Notes: generated from the letters alone by a model not told the origin. 64,000 nt of DNA from Synaphobranchus kaupii (GCA_029718625.1 CM056378.1:62333027-62397026); one strand, 5' to 3'; counted from the stretch's first letter, positions 32,326 to 43,269 are shown. Numbers and translations are program-made.

Positions 32326-35300
32326 AAGGGAGCAGGACCCTTTTGTTGTAAACTACTCTGAATCTTTTAGAAACTATGCGGTTCTTGAGAGAGAATCCTC
32401 TCTTATTCCTCACAATTTGTTGGGTGTTGGTTGTAATTTCACGAGCTGGTGCCTCTGGATTCTGTACATACTGCTGTACCAATTCTGTGAGGGATGAAAG
32501 ATTGACAACTTGCGTGTTAGTATGATGCAGGGTTATACCTTTCACTTTCATGCATGTTTTACCGAACCGTGTTTTATAGCCATACGTCTTGGGCCCTCCT
32601 GATACAAATTCAACAATGTGGTCACCGGGGTCTAGCTCACTAGTCAATTCTCCCAAAAAATCACCTAGAGAAGGCATCCAGACACCCGGGCGGCTCACAA
32701 AGATTACAGAATCTGTGTCGTGGTACAGAACCCTGTCAGGCATTTTATCCATGACATCATAAAGCTCGAGCCGGGCATAAGCTGTGGTGAAGGCCGCGAT
32801 AAACACATTGCCGTATCTGGGGACCTTTGGAAAACACTTAGTAAGTTTCCACTGTACCAGAGCTACGGCTTCTGTAAGAAATGAAAAGTGTGAGATGTCA
32901 TACTCATCTGAAAACATGAATTGCAGAAACTGTTCAGGATCACGGATCAAGGTTGTGTTTGGCAGGTTGCTTCTCTGACCAAATTTGCCCCAAAGACTAT
33001 TTAAAAACGGTTTGGAAATTTGTCTCTCGGCTTTGTTTACAGAAATATTGTTTGGGTCTAAACAAACACCCTCCTTCTCCCAATAACTCTGCACATAGGC
33101 CGCCTTGTCAGAATCATCAGAAACCCAAGAGGGGTATCCTGACGCTTCTTGTTTGCCCTTTAAATGAGTCTTAATATAGTCACTGAAAAGAGAATCAAAC
33201 TTATCTTGGAAATGCCAAATTTCAAAGATTTTGTCGATGATGTAACCTTTTTCAAGAGCTTTAAGCATTTCAACGGTACACCATACACCTGTGAGAGAAC
33301 GCAACTCATCAGAATGTTCGCACACACCTTGATGCTCAGATTCTGCGCAGGACCGGCAAAGTGGAAACATTAATTTACCAGAGATTCTGTACGGTAACAC
33401 AGGTATTGTAAGTTTTCTTGGGGTATATACCCTGGCTTTGACCAGACCGAAATAGTTTTCGATCGGTTCAAAGTCACGGAAGATGATGATGGGGTGATTT
33501 GTTGGGTAAACTTTAGTTTTGTTCACGAACGGGTATAGACTGGTGAAATCAAAATAGTGTATTTGTTCACTTCTTGAACCTTGTAGTAAAGTTGCAACGC
33601 ATTAGTTCGACCGCCAAACAGAGCAGCCCGAGGTTCCAGACATTCCGGGTAGTCATGATGTCGCAGGAACTCCTGAACCTCGGGACTCTCACGTTTAAGT
33701 CTTACCCATTCGTGCTCCCACATAACTACAACATTCAGGTTGTATACGCGACGCAGTGTCAATTTTCTCTTGAAATTTGTGATATATTGAACCAAAACCA
33801 AGTTTTTGTGAGAGGGTTAATTGTGCTTAAATTAAAGCATTTAGCGCACCCGTGCCAAAAACATCCCGAAAATTCATAAGCTGTCCGAACGCCATCCACC
33901 TCTGAATACCCATCTAGATAATAGTTACCCATCTTAACCTCCTCCCGGTTCAAGGTATGCTGAATGAAAATCTTTTCCCGATGACTCACATATTCTAACC
34001 ATTGAATGGCGGCTGTGGAAAATGATTTCTGCTGCTGCGCGTAATTATCAGGCGATGTGACTGCGATGGTGTTTTTGGACAAAAAGTTTGTGCAGTATTG
34101 TTTCATACACACCGAGGCTATTGTAATGCACTGGAACGGGTCTAAGCCTGTGCTCCCAAGCACCTCTGTCCTAAACCGCAAACAAGCTTCCCGCAAAATA
34201 ACAACGTCATTCTGACAGTACTCTGATATTTCTTTTCGAAAGTCAAACACACCCCCAGACACAGTATTATATCAGGACAAAAAATGCCCTTTTTTAGCAT
34301 TGTCAAAACCTAGAGCGCCAGGCATGGCACTCAGCTTCATAGTCAGGAAACAGAGTGAATCAATATACCTCTGTTCAAAAGCCTCATCTGTAATGCACAT
34401 GAGCTTACTGCCTTGCGCTATGATGTTTAGCGTCACACCATTCTTAACCAAATACTGCATCAGCAGGTAACCATCGTAACCCTTTGAATTATGTGCAATG
34501 AATGTATACCCCTTGTACTTTGGGGTTCGATACGTTTTAAAAAAATCCTGTACGCAACCATCACCCTCTGCAGTCCAACGTTCGCCATTAAAATCCATAC
34601 AACATATGAAATTCGCAATGTGTTCGCCGTGGTCCTGCCGACACTCAAAATCATAAAAAACATAACGTACGTTGGGGTGTTCAGTTTTCACAGGCTGTAT
34701 GTAACACGCATGCTCAACTTCAGGGGTCAATACAGCCTTACAGGCTTTGCAGAGCTTTAGACCACATTTGTGTGCTTTAGATGTGTTGCTATTTACGACA
34801 TATGTTCGCGCACATTTGTCACAGAACTTGGTAGTATCACACGAACTGAGCATTTTACCGTTAGACTGCCGTTTCAGAACTTTATGCTCGTTAAAGCAAA
34901 ACCTAGACCGACAGATTCGCTTACAATCTTCACACCTTATCGTTGTTGATGAACGATGTGTAAAACATTCTGCGCAAAAACAGACGTTACAATAATGTAA
35001 ACATGAGTGATTATGTTTAGAGGTGTGCGGCTTGTAACAAAATGTACAAACATAATTACTGCCAAGGAAACCTGTCAATGATTTGATACCGTAATAGTGT
35101 CCGCCCTCAAGGTACAAAAAAAAAGTTTTAGAGTTGCTCGTTTGAAACTTGTTTAAGACATCGTTATTTCAACTGTGTGTCCATACAACTATCTTGATGT
35201 TTAAGAACCTCTCAAACATTTGAATGTCCGAAAAACGAACCTTATCCTGAACACCCAAACCTACGGAACGTTGTAAATGTTCAGCCTCTCTTTCAGCTTC

Positions 35301-36131
35301 ACACGTTGTGAATGTCGGATTTAAAAGATGCATCAAGCATGTTGCGAAACAGAGATTATTATCGACGTTGTAGCTAACTATTAAATGTCTTAGCTTTTTG
35401 CGAATGATTTCGCTCTTGAGACATGATGATAATTTTCGCTGGTCTCCTCCATTAGGGTTCTGAATAATGTGGGCCACAAGCATCAGTTTCATCAGCCAGG
35501 ATATCAAAATTGCTTTGAACCAACTCTTCAATCATATTTTTAAAAAACTCCAAATCTATTTCATCACCGTTTAGCTGTACAGTTACACTCTGAGACAGAG
35601 AATAACCCCTTAATTCTAACTGTACGGCATCGCTGGGGTTCGACAGCTCGCAAACTTTAGCCAGTAGATTTTCTAAAGTGTTTAAGATGTGCACATAAAA
35701 CTCACCTGAAGGTCTGCGTTATTAATAACAACACCACCACCACCGCCACCATTTTGGTTGACTTCTGGAAGTCCATGCAGGTTATTATCGACAGTGCTTT
35801 GGGACATCTCTAGCTCTGTAAGACCATGCGTGTTATTTTCTGCGGTGTTTGGGTTCATATCTGTTTCAACGCGACAAGCGAGTTCACGGTTTACAGAGTC
35901 CAAAGCTCTTAATAACCCCGCAAAAACATCATGCTCTACAGTTTCATTACTTGGTTCATGCGGGTTAATAGAGGCTTGATTAACATCATTAACAAGAGCT
36001 AAGAGATGCGGGTTAACATTTTCATACGGTAAATCTAATTGGTTAGGGCCCTGTTTTTCAGCATTTTCTGTGGCAGGTCTTTTACTCTGGGCCCCTGAAC
36101 ACGAACACGTACAAGGTCTTCTAGGAGCCAT
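32309..36131 (-). pseudogene. Protein-primed family B DNA polymerase, several frame breaks
   Basis: In intact elements this enzyme replicates the element DNA. The span equals about 1,270 codons, normal for Polinton PolB. The N-terminal block (36,131 to about 35,690) is low-complexity with a six-glycine run. Exonuclease motifs: VFYDFECRQD (ExoI), FIAHNSKGYDGYLLMQYL (ExoII) and YCQNDVVILREAC (ExoIII). Polymerase motifs: YFDFTSLYPF (A, just downstream of a frame break near 33,550), NSLWGKFGQR (B) and YHDTDSVIF (C). Breaks lie near 35,690, 35,490, 35,140, 34,265, 33,780 and 33,550. At 34,265 about 30-40 residues usual for the family seem to be missing. A Cys-rich region (CTFCYKPH...CNVCFCAECF) precedes the exonuclease domain. 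Confidence 0.93.
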
Positions 36132-36132
36132 T

Positions 36133-36419
36133 TTACTTTAATAGTTTATCCGCAAGGGTCATAAAATTATCAGCAAGGATCATAAAATTGTTCAAGATGC
36201 TTAATCGCAGACTTTTGTCGTTTTGACAAACCGAGGCAGTCGCAGGAGGTGTCCTGTTCACCTCTGATTGTTTGGCTGCGGATGCTGTTGTTGTCTTTGG
36301 GTCTGATGATGTCCGTGGTCCTGGGGTCACGCGTTTGTTAGGCCGGCTTTCGTTAGTTGTATTTAAAATATCCTGGTCGATCACCGCACCCAATATTTCA
36401 TCATCCGTTATTTCACCGT
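36133..36419 (-). CDS. Alternative terminal exon of spliced Polinton gene (soluble version)
   Basis: Acceptor TTTTCCTTTCAG ends at 36,420 on the minus strand after a long pyrimidine tract. The exon is open for about 94 codons and stops just before the polymerase ATG. It starts in the phase left by exon 2 (37,436-37,531). The product part is acidic at first (DGEITDDEILGAVIDQD), then Ser/Thr/Pro-rich and basic (RPNKRVTPGPRTSSDPK), and ends in a leucine-rich helix with a repeated ILADNFM/LADKLLK unit. No family recognised. Splicing is inferred from signals and phase only. Confidence 0.45.
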
Positions 36420-36424
36420 CTGAA

Positions 36425-36642
36425 AGGAAAAAAAAAAAAAATCAAATAAAAATTCTAAATAAAAAATTCTAATTAAAATTCTAAAATTAAAAATCAAATT
36501 AAAAAATAAAAATTCTAATTAAAAATCAAATTACAAAATTTAAAAATTTAAAAAATTTAAAATTACAAAATTTAAAAAATACTTAAATAAGCAAACACTT
36601 ATTTTAACACACATACACACGCACGCACACGCACACACACAC

Positions 36643-36692
<50 letters not shown>

Positions 36693-36700
36693 CGTTTAGG
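36425..36700. repeat. A/T-rich tract and CA microsatellite
   Basis: Degenerate AAATTAAAATTCTAA units at 36,430-36,600 are followed by a (CA)n tract from about 36,606 to 36,690 on the + strand. This lies in the putative intron upstream of the alternative terminal exon. Confidence 0.85.
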
Positions 36701-36783
36701 AGAAAACTTAAATCTCACCACTTTTTCTCTTTTGTCATTGAGGTCTGCAAGGCGTAGTCTCTGTAACCGCCTCTAGCGGGTTT

Positions 36784-37354
36784 TCAGGGCCTTTTTAACA
36801 ATAAAAATACAATCAGTAAAAATAAAACACATAAACAGATATTGCACAAAATACTTAAAAGTTTCATACTCTGGATATAACTGTAGCGAGGATCGTCTTC
36901 TGAAGCTAATACCTGGGCACATACAATTTTCCTAGGACGCGTGTACACTGTATCTAAAACAAATCAACATTCACCAAAATGAGAAAAATAAAACATATAG
37001 CAATGTTCAATAGTTATAATCAGATATTGAGCAAAGTAAGTTTCATACAACTGAATATAACTGTAGCGAGTAGCGTCTTGTTGAAGCTAAAACCATGGCC
37101 TATAAACATGGCGTTGCCACGTGTAGCCTACCCCAGTATCTAAAACAATTAAACATTCACCAAATATCCGAAAAATAAAACACATAGCAATGTTCAATAG
37201 TCATAATCAGATGTTGAGCAAAGTAAGTTTCATACAATTGAATATAGCCTAACTGTAGCGAATAGCGTTTTGTTGAAGCTAAAACCATGGCCTATAAACA
37301 TGGCGTTGCCACGTGTAGCCTACCCCAGTATCTAAAAACATTTAAACATTCACC

Positions 37355-37391
<37 letters not shown>

Positions 37392-37670
37392 CATCTTTAA
37401 AACATCTTTAAAGTACATTTTTAAAAACATCTTACTCTGTCTAACGGTAATGGCCTCGGGTATCGTATCAATAAAGTCCTGGGAACCTTCTACCACGTGC
37501 TCCCCGTCGCTATTCAATATTCCAACCAAGTCTGTAATACATTTACATTAACAACCGTTAATTAAGAAGTAGAACATTCAACATGTTTAATTAACAACTT
37601 GAAAGTTTCACACTTTACAAGAATTAAAATAGTAGCACATACCTTGTGTTGAAAAGTCTACAGCCGACAT
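36784..37670 (-). CDS. Spliced Polinton gene for a small single-pass membrane protein, three exons
   Basis: Exon 1 37,643-37,670 (ATG; donor GTATGT), exon 2 37,436-37,531 (acceptor TTACAG; donor GTAAGA), exon 3 36,784-36,953 (acceptor GTTTTAG). The lengths 28+96+170 make exactly 98 codons ending in TGA, and each junction completes a codon in frame. The product would be 97 residues: an acidic N-terminal half (exon 2: SDGEHVVEGSQDFIDTIPEA), a short basic stretch (TRPRK), then a hydrophobic segment at about 71-93 (SILCNICLCVLFLLIVFLLL) and a KRP end, like a tail-anchored or single-pass protein. A TATA box lies 100 bp upstream. Exon 2 could equally splice to the exon at 36,133-36,419. No homologue recognised; ORF callers would miss it. 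Confidence 0.5.
36862..37350 (-). repeat. Three tandem copies of the terminal-exon unit, about 181 bp each
   Basis: Units starting near 36,862, 37,043 and 37,226 share TTTCATAC..TGGATATAACTG, TGTAGCGAG.AtCGTCTTcTG and TATCTAAAAC (the exon 3 acceptor region). Only the unit nearest the polymerase has the open membrane exon; the other two carry stops in the equivalent frame. Confidence 0.75.
37354..37388. repeat. (TA)n microsatellite
   Basis: An uninterrupted TA run in the putative intron between exon 2 and the tandem units. Confidence 0.9.
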
Positions 37671-37770
37671 TTCTTGCACGCAAATGTTTAGGGGAAATCG
37701 ACCTCTTCAGAGCAGCCCTTGTTCATCTGACAAAATCAGACACGCCAATGTAATGTCATAAAAATCCTGT

Positions 37771-37776
37771 TTTATA
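37771..37776 (-). promoter_or_regulatory. TATA box candidate for the spliced leftward gene
   Basis: TATAAAA on the minus strand, about 100 bp before the ATG at 37,670, outside the right terminal repeat. The stretch 37,780-38,166 shows no further gene. Confidence 0.45.
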
Positions 37777-38166
37777 GCTTAACAGGGGTGAGGGGGGTGT
37801 ACGTAACTTGAACGTAACTCATAACCCTACCCCCTCCCGTGATTGTAGTCGGAAATTTAAAAAATGTAGTTACCCTGTTAAAGGAATTGAAATTAAACGT
37901 CACATTTAATATATGACGCCTCAATCCTCCTTAAATTGGATAAACCATCTTTTAAGTAACCCGTCGATACTAAACAATAGATAACCCATCTAGCAAATAG
38001 TTTATATTTTAAAAATTCGTAATTAGCTAGCCTATTAGACCTGCAACCTCTGCTAAAATTGTATACGACCCTTGTGCAAATAGTCTACTGAACGTTTTGT
38101 TTGTTTCATTAGTCTAAGGTTTATTTCTATACAAGTTCACAAAATATCTTTTGAAGATCCCCGCCA

Positions 38167-38524
38167 AAACCCACAGCTGCTCCGATCGTTCAGACGTCAC
38201 ACAAACCCCTGCTGTGAATTGTAGCCCCCCTGAAATTTTAAATGTAAATGCTTTTTTGAAAGAGTTACGTTTAAACATTATAGGCTATATGCCGACTCAA
38301 CCCTGCTTAAATTGAGTAACCCCATCTTTTTAGTAACCCATCGATACTAAACACTCATATTGGCTCTAAGTATTAGCAACCTTGTACAAATATACCAAAG
38401 ATTTGTTTCATGATCCTGACCAGTGTACAACAATATAGGGACATATAGACGACTGGGGGTAGATAGACACCTTTTCAATGGCTTTTCGATGACAAACTGG
38501 GGTCTTTTGCGGCCTGTTGAAATA
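38167..38524 (-). repeat. Polinton right terminal inverted repeat
   Basis: Reverse complement of 21,796-22,153; the last bases are GGCCTGTTGAAATA. A frame at 38,423-38,692 across the end is incidental. Confidence 0.92.
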
Positions 38525-39195
38525 TTTCTAGTCTATGCATTTCATTCATTCATTCAAACTTTCTTTGAATCAACCGCGTTGTATACAGCTGTACCTTGTC
38601 AATCAAAGGTTTCCCCTAGCATCGCGCTAGCTCAAGCACTCCCAGCAGCTGTTACTAAAACTCAAGTATTTTACGACCCCGTTTTGACATAAGCTCAGCC
38701 TCAACTATCCAGCTCATTGGCCCGTGTAAACGTCCGTCAATTGTCTAGGTGGGGTAGGACACTACAGGGGCGTGTTCCATTTTCAGGTGTACACAGGACG
38801 ATAAATGAATGGCTCCATTTTTCCACACTCTAGCCGTCTGGAAACGTCTCTCTCTGCAAACTATAGGCTATCTCCGGACCTCCGCGGACTTTGGAAAAAA
38901 TTCAAAGTTTCTTTTAGACTTTGGCATTTTAATTCTGTAAAACTTTACATAGCCTATTATTTTATTTTTCATTCTTTCTAGTCTTTCTTTCGAGGTCTCC
39001 TAGGCCTTCTTTTAGAACACTAACTTGCTTTTTTTAGATATACCGCTTGGCTATTTCACACCGTTTTTAAGATTTTACGCAACCCCGGACATCAAAACAT
39101 ATTCTAAAACCTTGGCCATGGAGTCATGCACACACATTCACGGACTTCTCCAAAAATTTGTTAGAGTCTTTTTCCCTTTTTTTTTTCCCTTTTTC
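38525..39195. other. Flank right of the Polinton, no gene seen
   Basis: Mixed AT-rich DNA without coding character and without a clear match to the left flank of the Polinton. Confidence 0.45.
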
Positions 39196-39398
39196 CCTAT
39201 CAAACGAGCCCCAAACCATCACTCTGTTGCCAGATATGGAGTAGATGTGGATGGATCACTTTAAGGGTTGTTTCTCCTGACTTTTTTCCCCATAGAGTTC
39301 TATAGGAAAATGAGTCCGGAGAAATAACCCTTGCAGTGATCCATCCACATCTACTCCATATCTGGCAACAGAGTGATGGTTTGGGGCTCGCTTGATAG
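39196..39398. repeat. Near-perfect 85-bp inverted repeat (hairpin)
   Basis: Left arm 39,196 to about 39,280 (CTATCAAACGAGCCCCAAAC ...) pairs with 39,312-39,398 (... GTTTGGGGCTCGCTTGATAG) with very few mismatches. The loop is about 30 bp and itself holds ATAGAGTTCTAT. No coding content. Confidence 0.88.
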
Positions 39399-39649
39399 CT
39401 CAGACCCTTGATAACTTACAGCCATTTAGCCAGCCATGTGTTCCATACTGTACCAGTGTAATTTACAGCTGAATCTAGTCTCACCCCCCAATTTCCATAG
39501 AGATCCATTCAAATGCAGAGAGGTTATAGTATCGCTTGTAACAGTACCTGAAAATAAGATATCGACAGTTTTTTGATGTTGATGGTCACAGACTTCAGGA
39601 AGTAACAGCATGTAAAGGATATGCGACCAAATATGAAATATGATACTTT

Positions 39650-39880
39650 AAAAATACGTTAAAGCAAAGGGTATGAATACTTATGTAAATGAGAAATTTT
39701 ATTTTTTTATTTTTAATAAATGTGCAAAAATCTCAAAAAAACTTTTTTCACATTGTCATTATGGGGTGTTGTGTGTAGAATTTTGAGGGAAAAAATTAAT
39801 TTAATCAATTTTGGAATAAGGCTGTAACAGAACAAAATGTGGAAAAAGTGAAGCGCTGTGAATACTTTCCGGATGCACTG
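39650..39880. mobile_element. Tc1/mariner terminal remnant
   Basis: GTGAATACTTTCCGGATGCA ending CTG before TA at 39,881 is the inverted terminus of a fish Tc1 family starting CAGTGCATCCGGAAAG. Upstream, CATTGTCATTATGGGGTGTT is the usual subterminal sequence. The other end and the transposase are missing. Confidence 0.8.
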
Positions 39881-40043
39881 TATATATGCTTTTCTTTCTT
39901 TCAGACAACTAACTTGCTATAGCCTACCGCTATTTGTCACGCTTTAACAGCCTGCTTGAATTCTTTTATTCTTTTAATACGTTTCTGCTAACACAAACTG
40001 TTTTTTTTTTAAAAACCTTAAACTATTGCCACTAACCTATACA

Positions 40044-40047
40044 TCTA

Positions 40048-40086
<39 letters not shown>
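40044..40086. repeat. (TA)n microsatellite
   Basis: A continuous TA run. Nearby, 40,361 and 40,416 hold a direct repeat of CCCATCAATCAAATTTTGAC. Otherwise 39,890-40,690 shows only A/T-rich, non-coding DNA. Confidence 0.85.
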
Positions 40087-40087
<1 letters not shown>

Positions 40088-40699
40088 GTTACTTTTTCAC
40101 AATGTTGTTCTAATAAAAAATTTTAAAAAATAAAATACCAACACGTTTTCCCCCAAGCCGCCAAAGACCAACCATAAAAAACAATGTTTACAACCATCCC
40201 CCAATAAAATGACATCATCACAATGCCAATAAATCACCCCTTGAAACAACCCCCCCACAACACCCCGAATAATAATAATAATAATACATTATAAATTTAA
40301 AAATTTAAAATTATAATTAAAAAATAAAAATCTAAAAATAAAAAATTTTTTTTTTATCCCCATCAATCAAATTTTGACATAACCTCATGAATATTCATAA
40401 AATTATGCAAATATGCCCATCAATCAAATTTTGACATAAACCATATCCTATTTACTACTTCAGTCAAATAGGCGCCTAGTCACTTCCGGCCGTCGACGTC
40501 GGTTTTGGGAGCCAGGCACTACTGTGATTTTATCTACATCGTAACATCAGATTTTTGATTTATCAGTGTTTGTGGAAGTTGCACTTAAATTCAAGATGTT
40601 TGGTCGTGGCATGTTTAGATTTTAAATTAGGAAATGTTATGTCAGCATTGAATATCTTTTGGAAAAGCAGCTGATTGTATCTTTTTTGACTAAATTGGG

Positions 40700-41278
40700 T
40701 CTGCTGATAATAATAATAATAATGCATGGCATTTTTATAGCACCTTTCTAGATACTCAAAGCGCTTTACAATGATGAGGGGGAAACTCGCCTCTACCACC
40801 ACCAATGTGTAGCACCCACCTGGGTGATGCAACGGCAGCCATTTTGCGCCAGTATGCTCACCACACATCAGCTGAGGTGGAGAGGGAGAGAATAATTTTT
40901 TTTTAGCCAATTAAACTGGGGGATGATTAGGTGGCAGATTGAATGAGCCTGGGCTGGGAGTTTAGCCAGGACACCGGGAAAACCCCTACTCTTTACGATA
41001 AGTGTCATTGGATCTTTAATGACCACAGTGAGTCAGGACCTCGGTTTAACGTCTCATCCGAAAGACGACATCTCCTACAGCACAGTGTCCCCATCACTGC
41101 ACTGGGGCATTGGGGTTTATTTGACCAGAGGGAAGACTGCCCCCTACTGGCCCACCAACACCACTTCCAGCAGCAACTTAGTTTTCCCCAGAGGTCTCCC
41201 ATCCAAGTACTAACCAAGCCCACAACCTGCTTAGCTTCAGCCATTCAGCAGGCGCAGATTGCATAGTGGTATGGCTGC
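40700..41278 (-). mobile_element. 5S-rRNA-derived SINE
   Basis: On the minus strand 41,275-41,190 reads GCCATACCACTATGCAATCT and then GAAGCTAAGCAGG, GTTAGTACTTGGATGGGAGA: the 5S rRNA promoter region with a central divergence. The body extends left to a 3' end with GTAAAGCGCTTTGAGTATCT and an ATT repeat. This is the SINE3-type head, not a working 5S gene. Confidence 0.85.
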
Positions 41279-41279
41279 T

Positions 41280-42655
41280 GGCTTTTTTGACTGAATTGGG
41301 TCTGCTGATAGTATTGTTGTTCTTTTTAACTTCTGAATTTTGTACTCAACCATTTTTAATAAAATCTTTGAAGTGAGAATTGAGTTAAGAATCATTTCTA
41401 ATAGGATCGGGTACATTTCACCATGGTATGGCATTTGTCTCCGCACTTAGACAAAGATGAGCTTCAACTTAACTTTTGTTAGATTTAGCACATACCCAGA
41501 GCTAAAACTAGTTAGAAATACAGTTGATGCAAATGTAGTACGTATGTTGTCTAAATGTCTTGGGTATGTAGTTGTATGTTTTTATAATGCTACTACGCCA
41601 ATAACAATAATACCATAAAAATAAAATTTTAGGGTAGAAAGTGGCAAGTTTAAGATTTATCTGTTAAAGTGCTGCTGGCTCAATTCTGGCCCATTTCATG
41701 CCCGAGATACGGCATTATGATGTTTGTGTTGTGGCCGAGTTCCGGCGACCGGAATTGGGTTGATTCATCGCTGTCATTCCAGGGCGGTATGTGAGCCGAA
41801 CGAAACTGGTTGAAAGTGTGGGCCAAAATCGGGCTGGCACTCACTTGTTATCTGGGTATGTATTTATAAAAATAAAACAAAACTAGCTAGCTACTTGCTA
41901 AGCTAGACTGAAAAACAAACTATGAAAAAACAAGGGACTATCAAGCTAGCTATAAAAATGTATACCAAAAATAGGCTACTATTACTAGAATATTCAAAAA
42001 AGCTCAACTGTAAGCTAGCTATATCACTCGCTCGCTCTATCTCCTGATTCTCCTCTCCACGCAGATCAACCGCTGAGATTTGCTTTTATAGCTGCAGTGT
42101 AGGCCGCCGTCACTCCAAAACTTCAGGGTGTAGGTTTCAATTTTGTCACCGGGAGGAATACATCAGCTGGATGAAATTTCTGGCCAATCACCGATCGAAC
42201 ATGCAGTACCCAACGTTTTACCACTAGAGACACTTTTGTGCCATATTCTTAAAGTTTACACTTTTTTGCACTGACTGCAGTAAATTGTCAAGATTTGGAC
42301 CAGGATCAATCAGTCATACTTAGAAAAAACCAAATGTATCAGTTCTCATCTAAAATAAGTTGTTTTAGTGCTTTGTTACCCTTTAATAAACAAAAAAAGA
42401 AGGCCACTTAAGTAGTGAATGTGTGCGTGTGTGTGGGTAGGTCGGTGATTGGAGTTAGGGTTTAGCAGGGGGGTGGGGGGAAGTATTGAAAACTAATGAG
42501 TTCTGTTCTGTTAATATTGTTTATTGTAATATTTTTTATTGCTCTTATTTACTACATAATCATATTGTTAAGGAAACCTGAAATAGTCTTAGATTTAACT
42601 AATTACCAGCACACCTTACATCAAGAAATATTGTGATACTTCCTCAGGTCCGGCT
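41280..42655. other. No gene seen
   Basis: Non-coding. About 41,640-41,860 (GTTCCGGCGACCGGAATTGG; TTGTTATCTGGGTA) resembles a non-autonomous transposon body, but matching ends were not found. 41,880-42,050 is rich in CTAGCTAG. Confidence 0.4.
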
Positions 42656-42659
42656 GCTA

Positions 42660-42996
42660 TGACCATACCAGCATCTTATGCTGGTGACCAGCACACAACC
42701 ATTCCAGCATCCCATGCTGGTGACCAGCATATAAGCACAACAACATCCCATGCTGGTTACCAACATACTACCATTCCATGCTGGTCACCAGCATGCCAGC
42801 ACCAGCATACCCCCATACCAGCATCCCATACTGGATGCCAGCACCAGCATACCAGCATCCCATGCTGGTCACCAGCATACCACCACATCCCGGCATCCAA
42901 AACACAACATATGCTGGTCTTGCTGGTGTGACCAGCATGCATTATGCTGGTCATGCTGGTAACCAGCAATGCTGGTCTATGCTGGTTTTTCCAGCA
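42660..42996. repeat. Palindromic minisatellite (CCAGCAT...ATGCTGG units)
   Basis: About 15 degenerate units alternate CCAGCATnCCATGCTGG and GTGACCAGCAT/ATGCTGGTCAC, each nearly self-complementary, with spacing of 20-35 bp. Frames through it are repeat artefacts. Confidence 0.88.
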
Positions 42997-43269
42997 GGGA
43001 TCTCTGCGATATTTTCAAATATCGCCATGTCTAATAATATTGGATATCGTGACAACCCTAACGTGCAGGCTATCTTAGGAAATAGCCTACATTTCAGATT
43101 CGCATCATGATATGCATGGGAACATATGAAAAATACTACGGAGTTTGTTAGATGTAACTTATCTAAGAAATTTTGCAGGATAAAAAGTTTTCTATAGCCT
43201 ATACAGATTAATGTGCTTGTGAAGTGACTTGCATTCACAAGCAGTCCGCATGTTACTGACGTTAATTTA

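Larger units (their letters stand above)
21796..38524. mobile_element. Polinton/Maverick (adintovirus-like) element, 16.7 kb
   Basis: Bounded by ~358-bp inverted repeats and carrying the Polinton set: RVE integrase with chromodomain, protein-primed DNA polymerase B, packaging ATPase remnant, adenain-type protease, double-jelly-roll major capsid, penton-like minor capsid and a basic core protein. Rightward genes end at 30,781 and leftward genes at about 30,930, converging on shared polyadenylation signals. Without the 2.5-kb LINE insertion it is about 14.2 kb, slightly short for the group, in keeping with the ATPase deletion. A clear 6-bp target duplication is not visible. It is an old integrated copy: most large genes are broken. 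Confidence 0.95.

Noticed and set aside
35660..35715. A 40-nt intron in the polymerase gene (GTGAGT...TTTAG)
   Set aside because: Too short for vertebrate splicing; a frame break in a decayed gene is the simpler explanation.
36717..36783. Additional exon with GTGAGA donor downstream of the membrane exon
   Set aside because: A donor is present, but no convincing acceptor or frame continuity could be shown, so it was not annotated.
21790..38530. Six-base target duplication of the Polinton
   Set aside because: TATTTC-like sequence occurs on both sides, but the register does not fit the repeat ends; not claimed.
41190..41275. 5S rRNA gene
   Set aside because: Only the promoter-like segments match and the middle is diverged; it is joined to a repeat body, as in 5S-derived SINEs.
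42660..42996. CRISPR-like array
   Set aside because: Units are degenerate palindromes without equal-length unique spacers, in clearly eukaryotic DNA.
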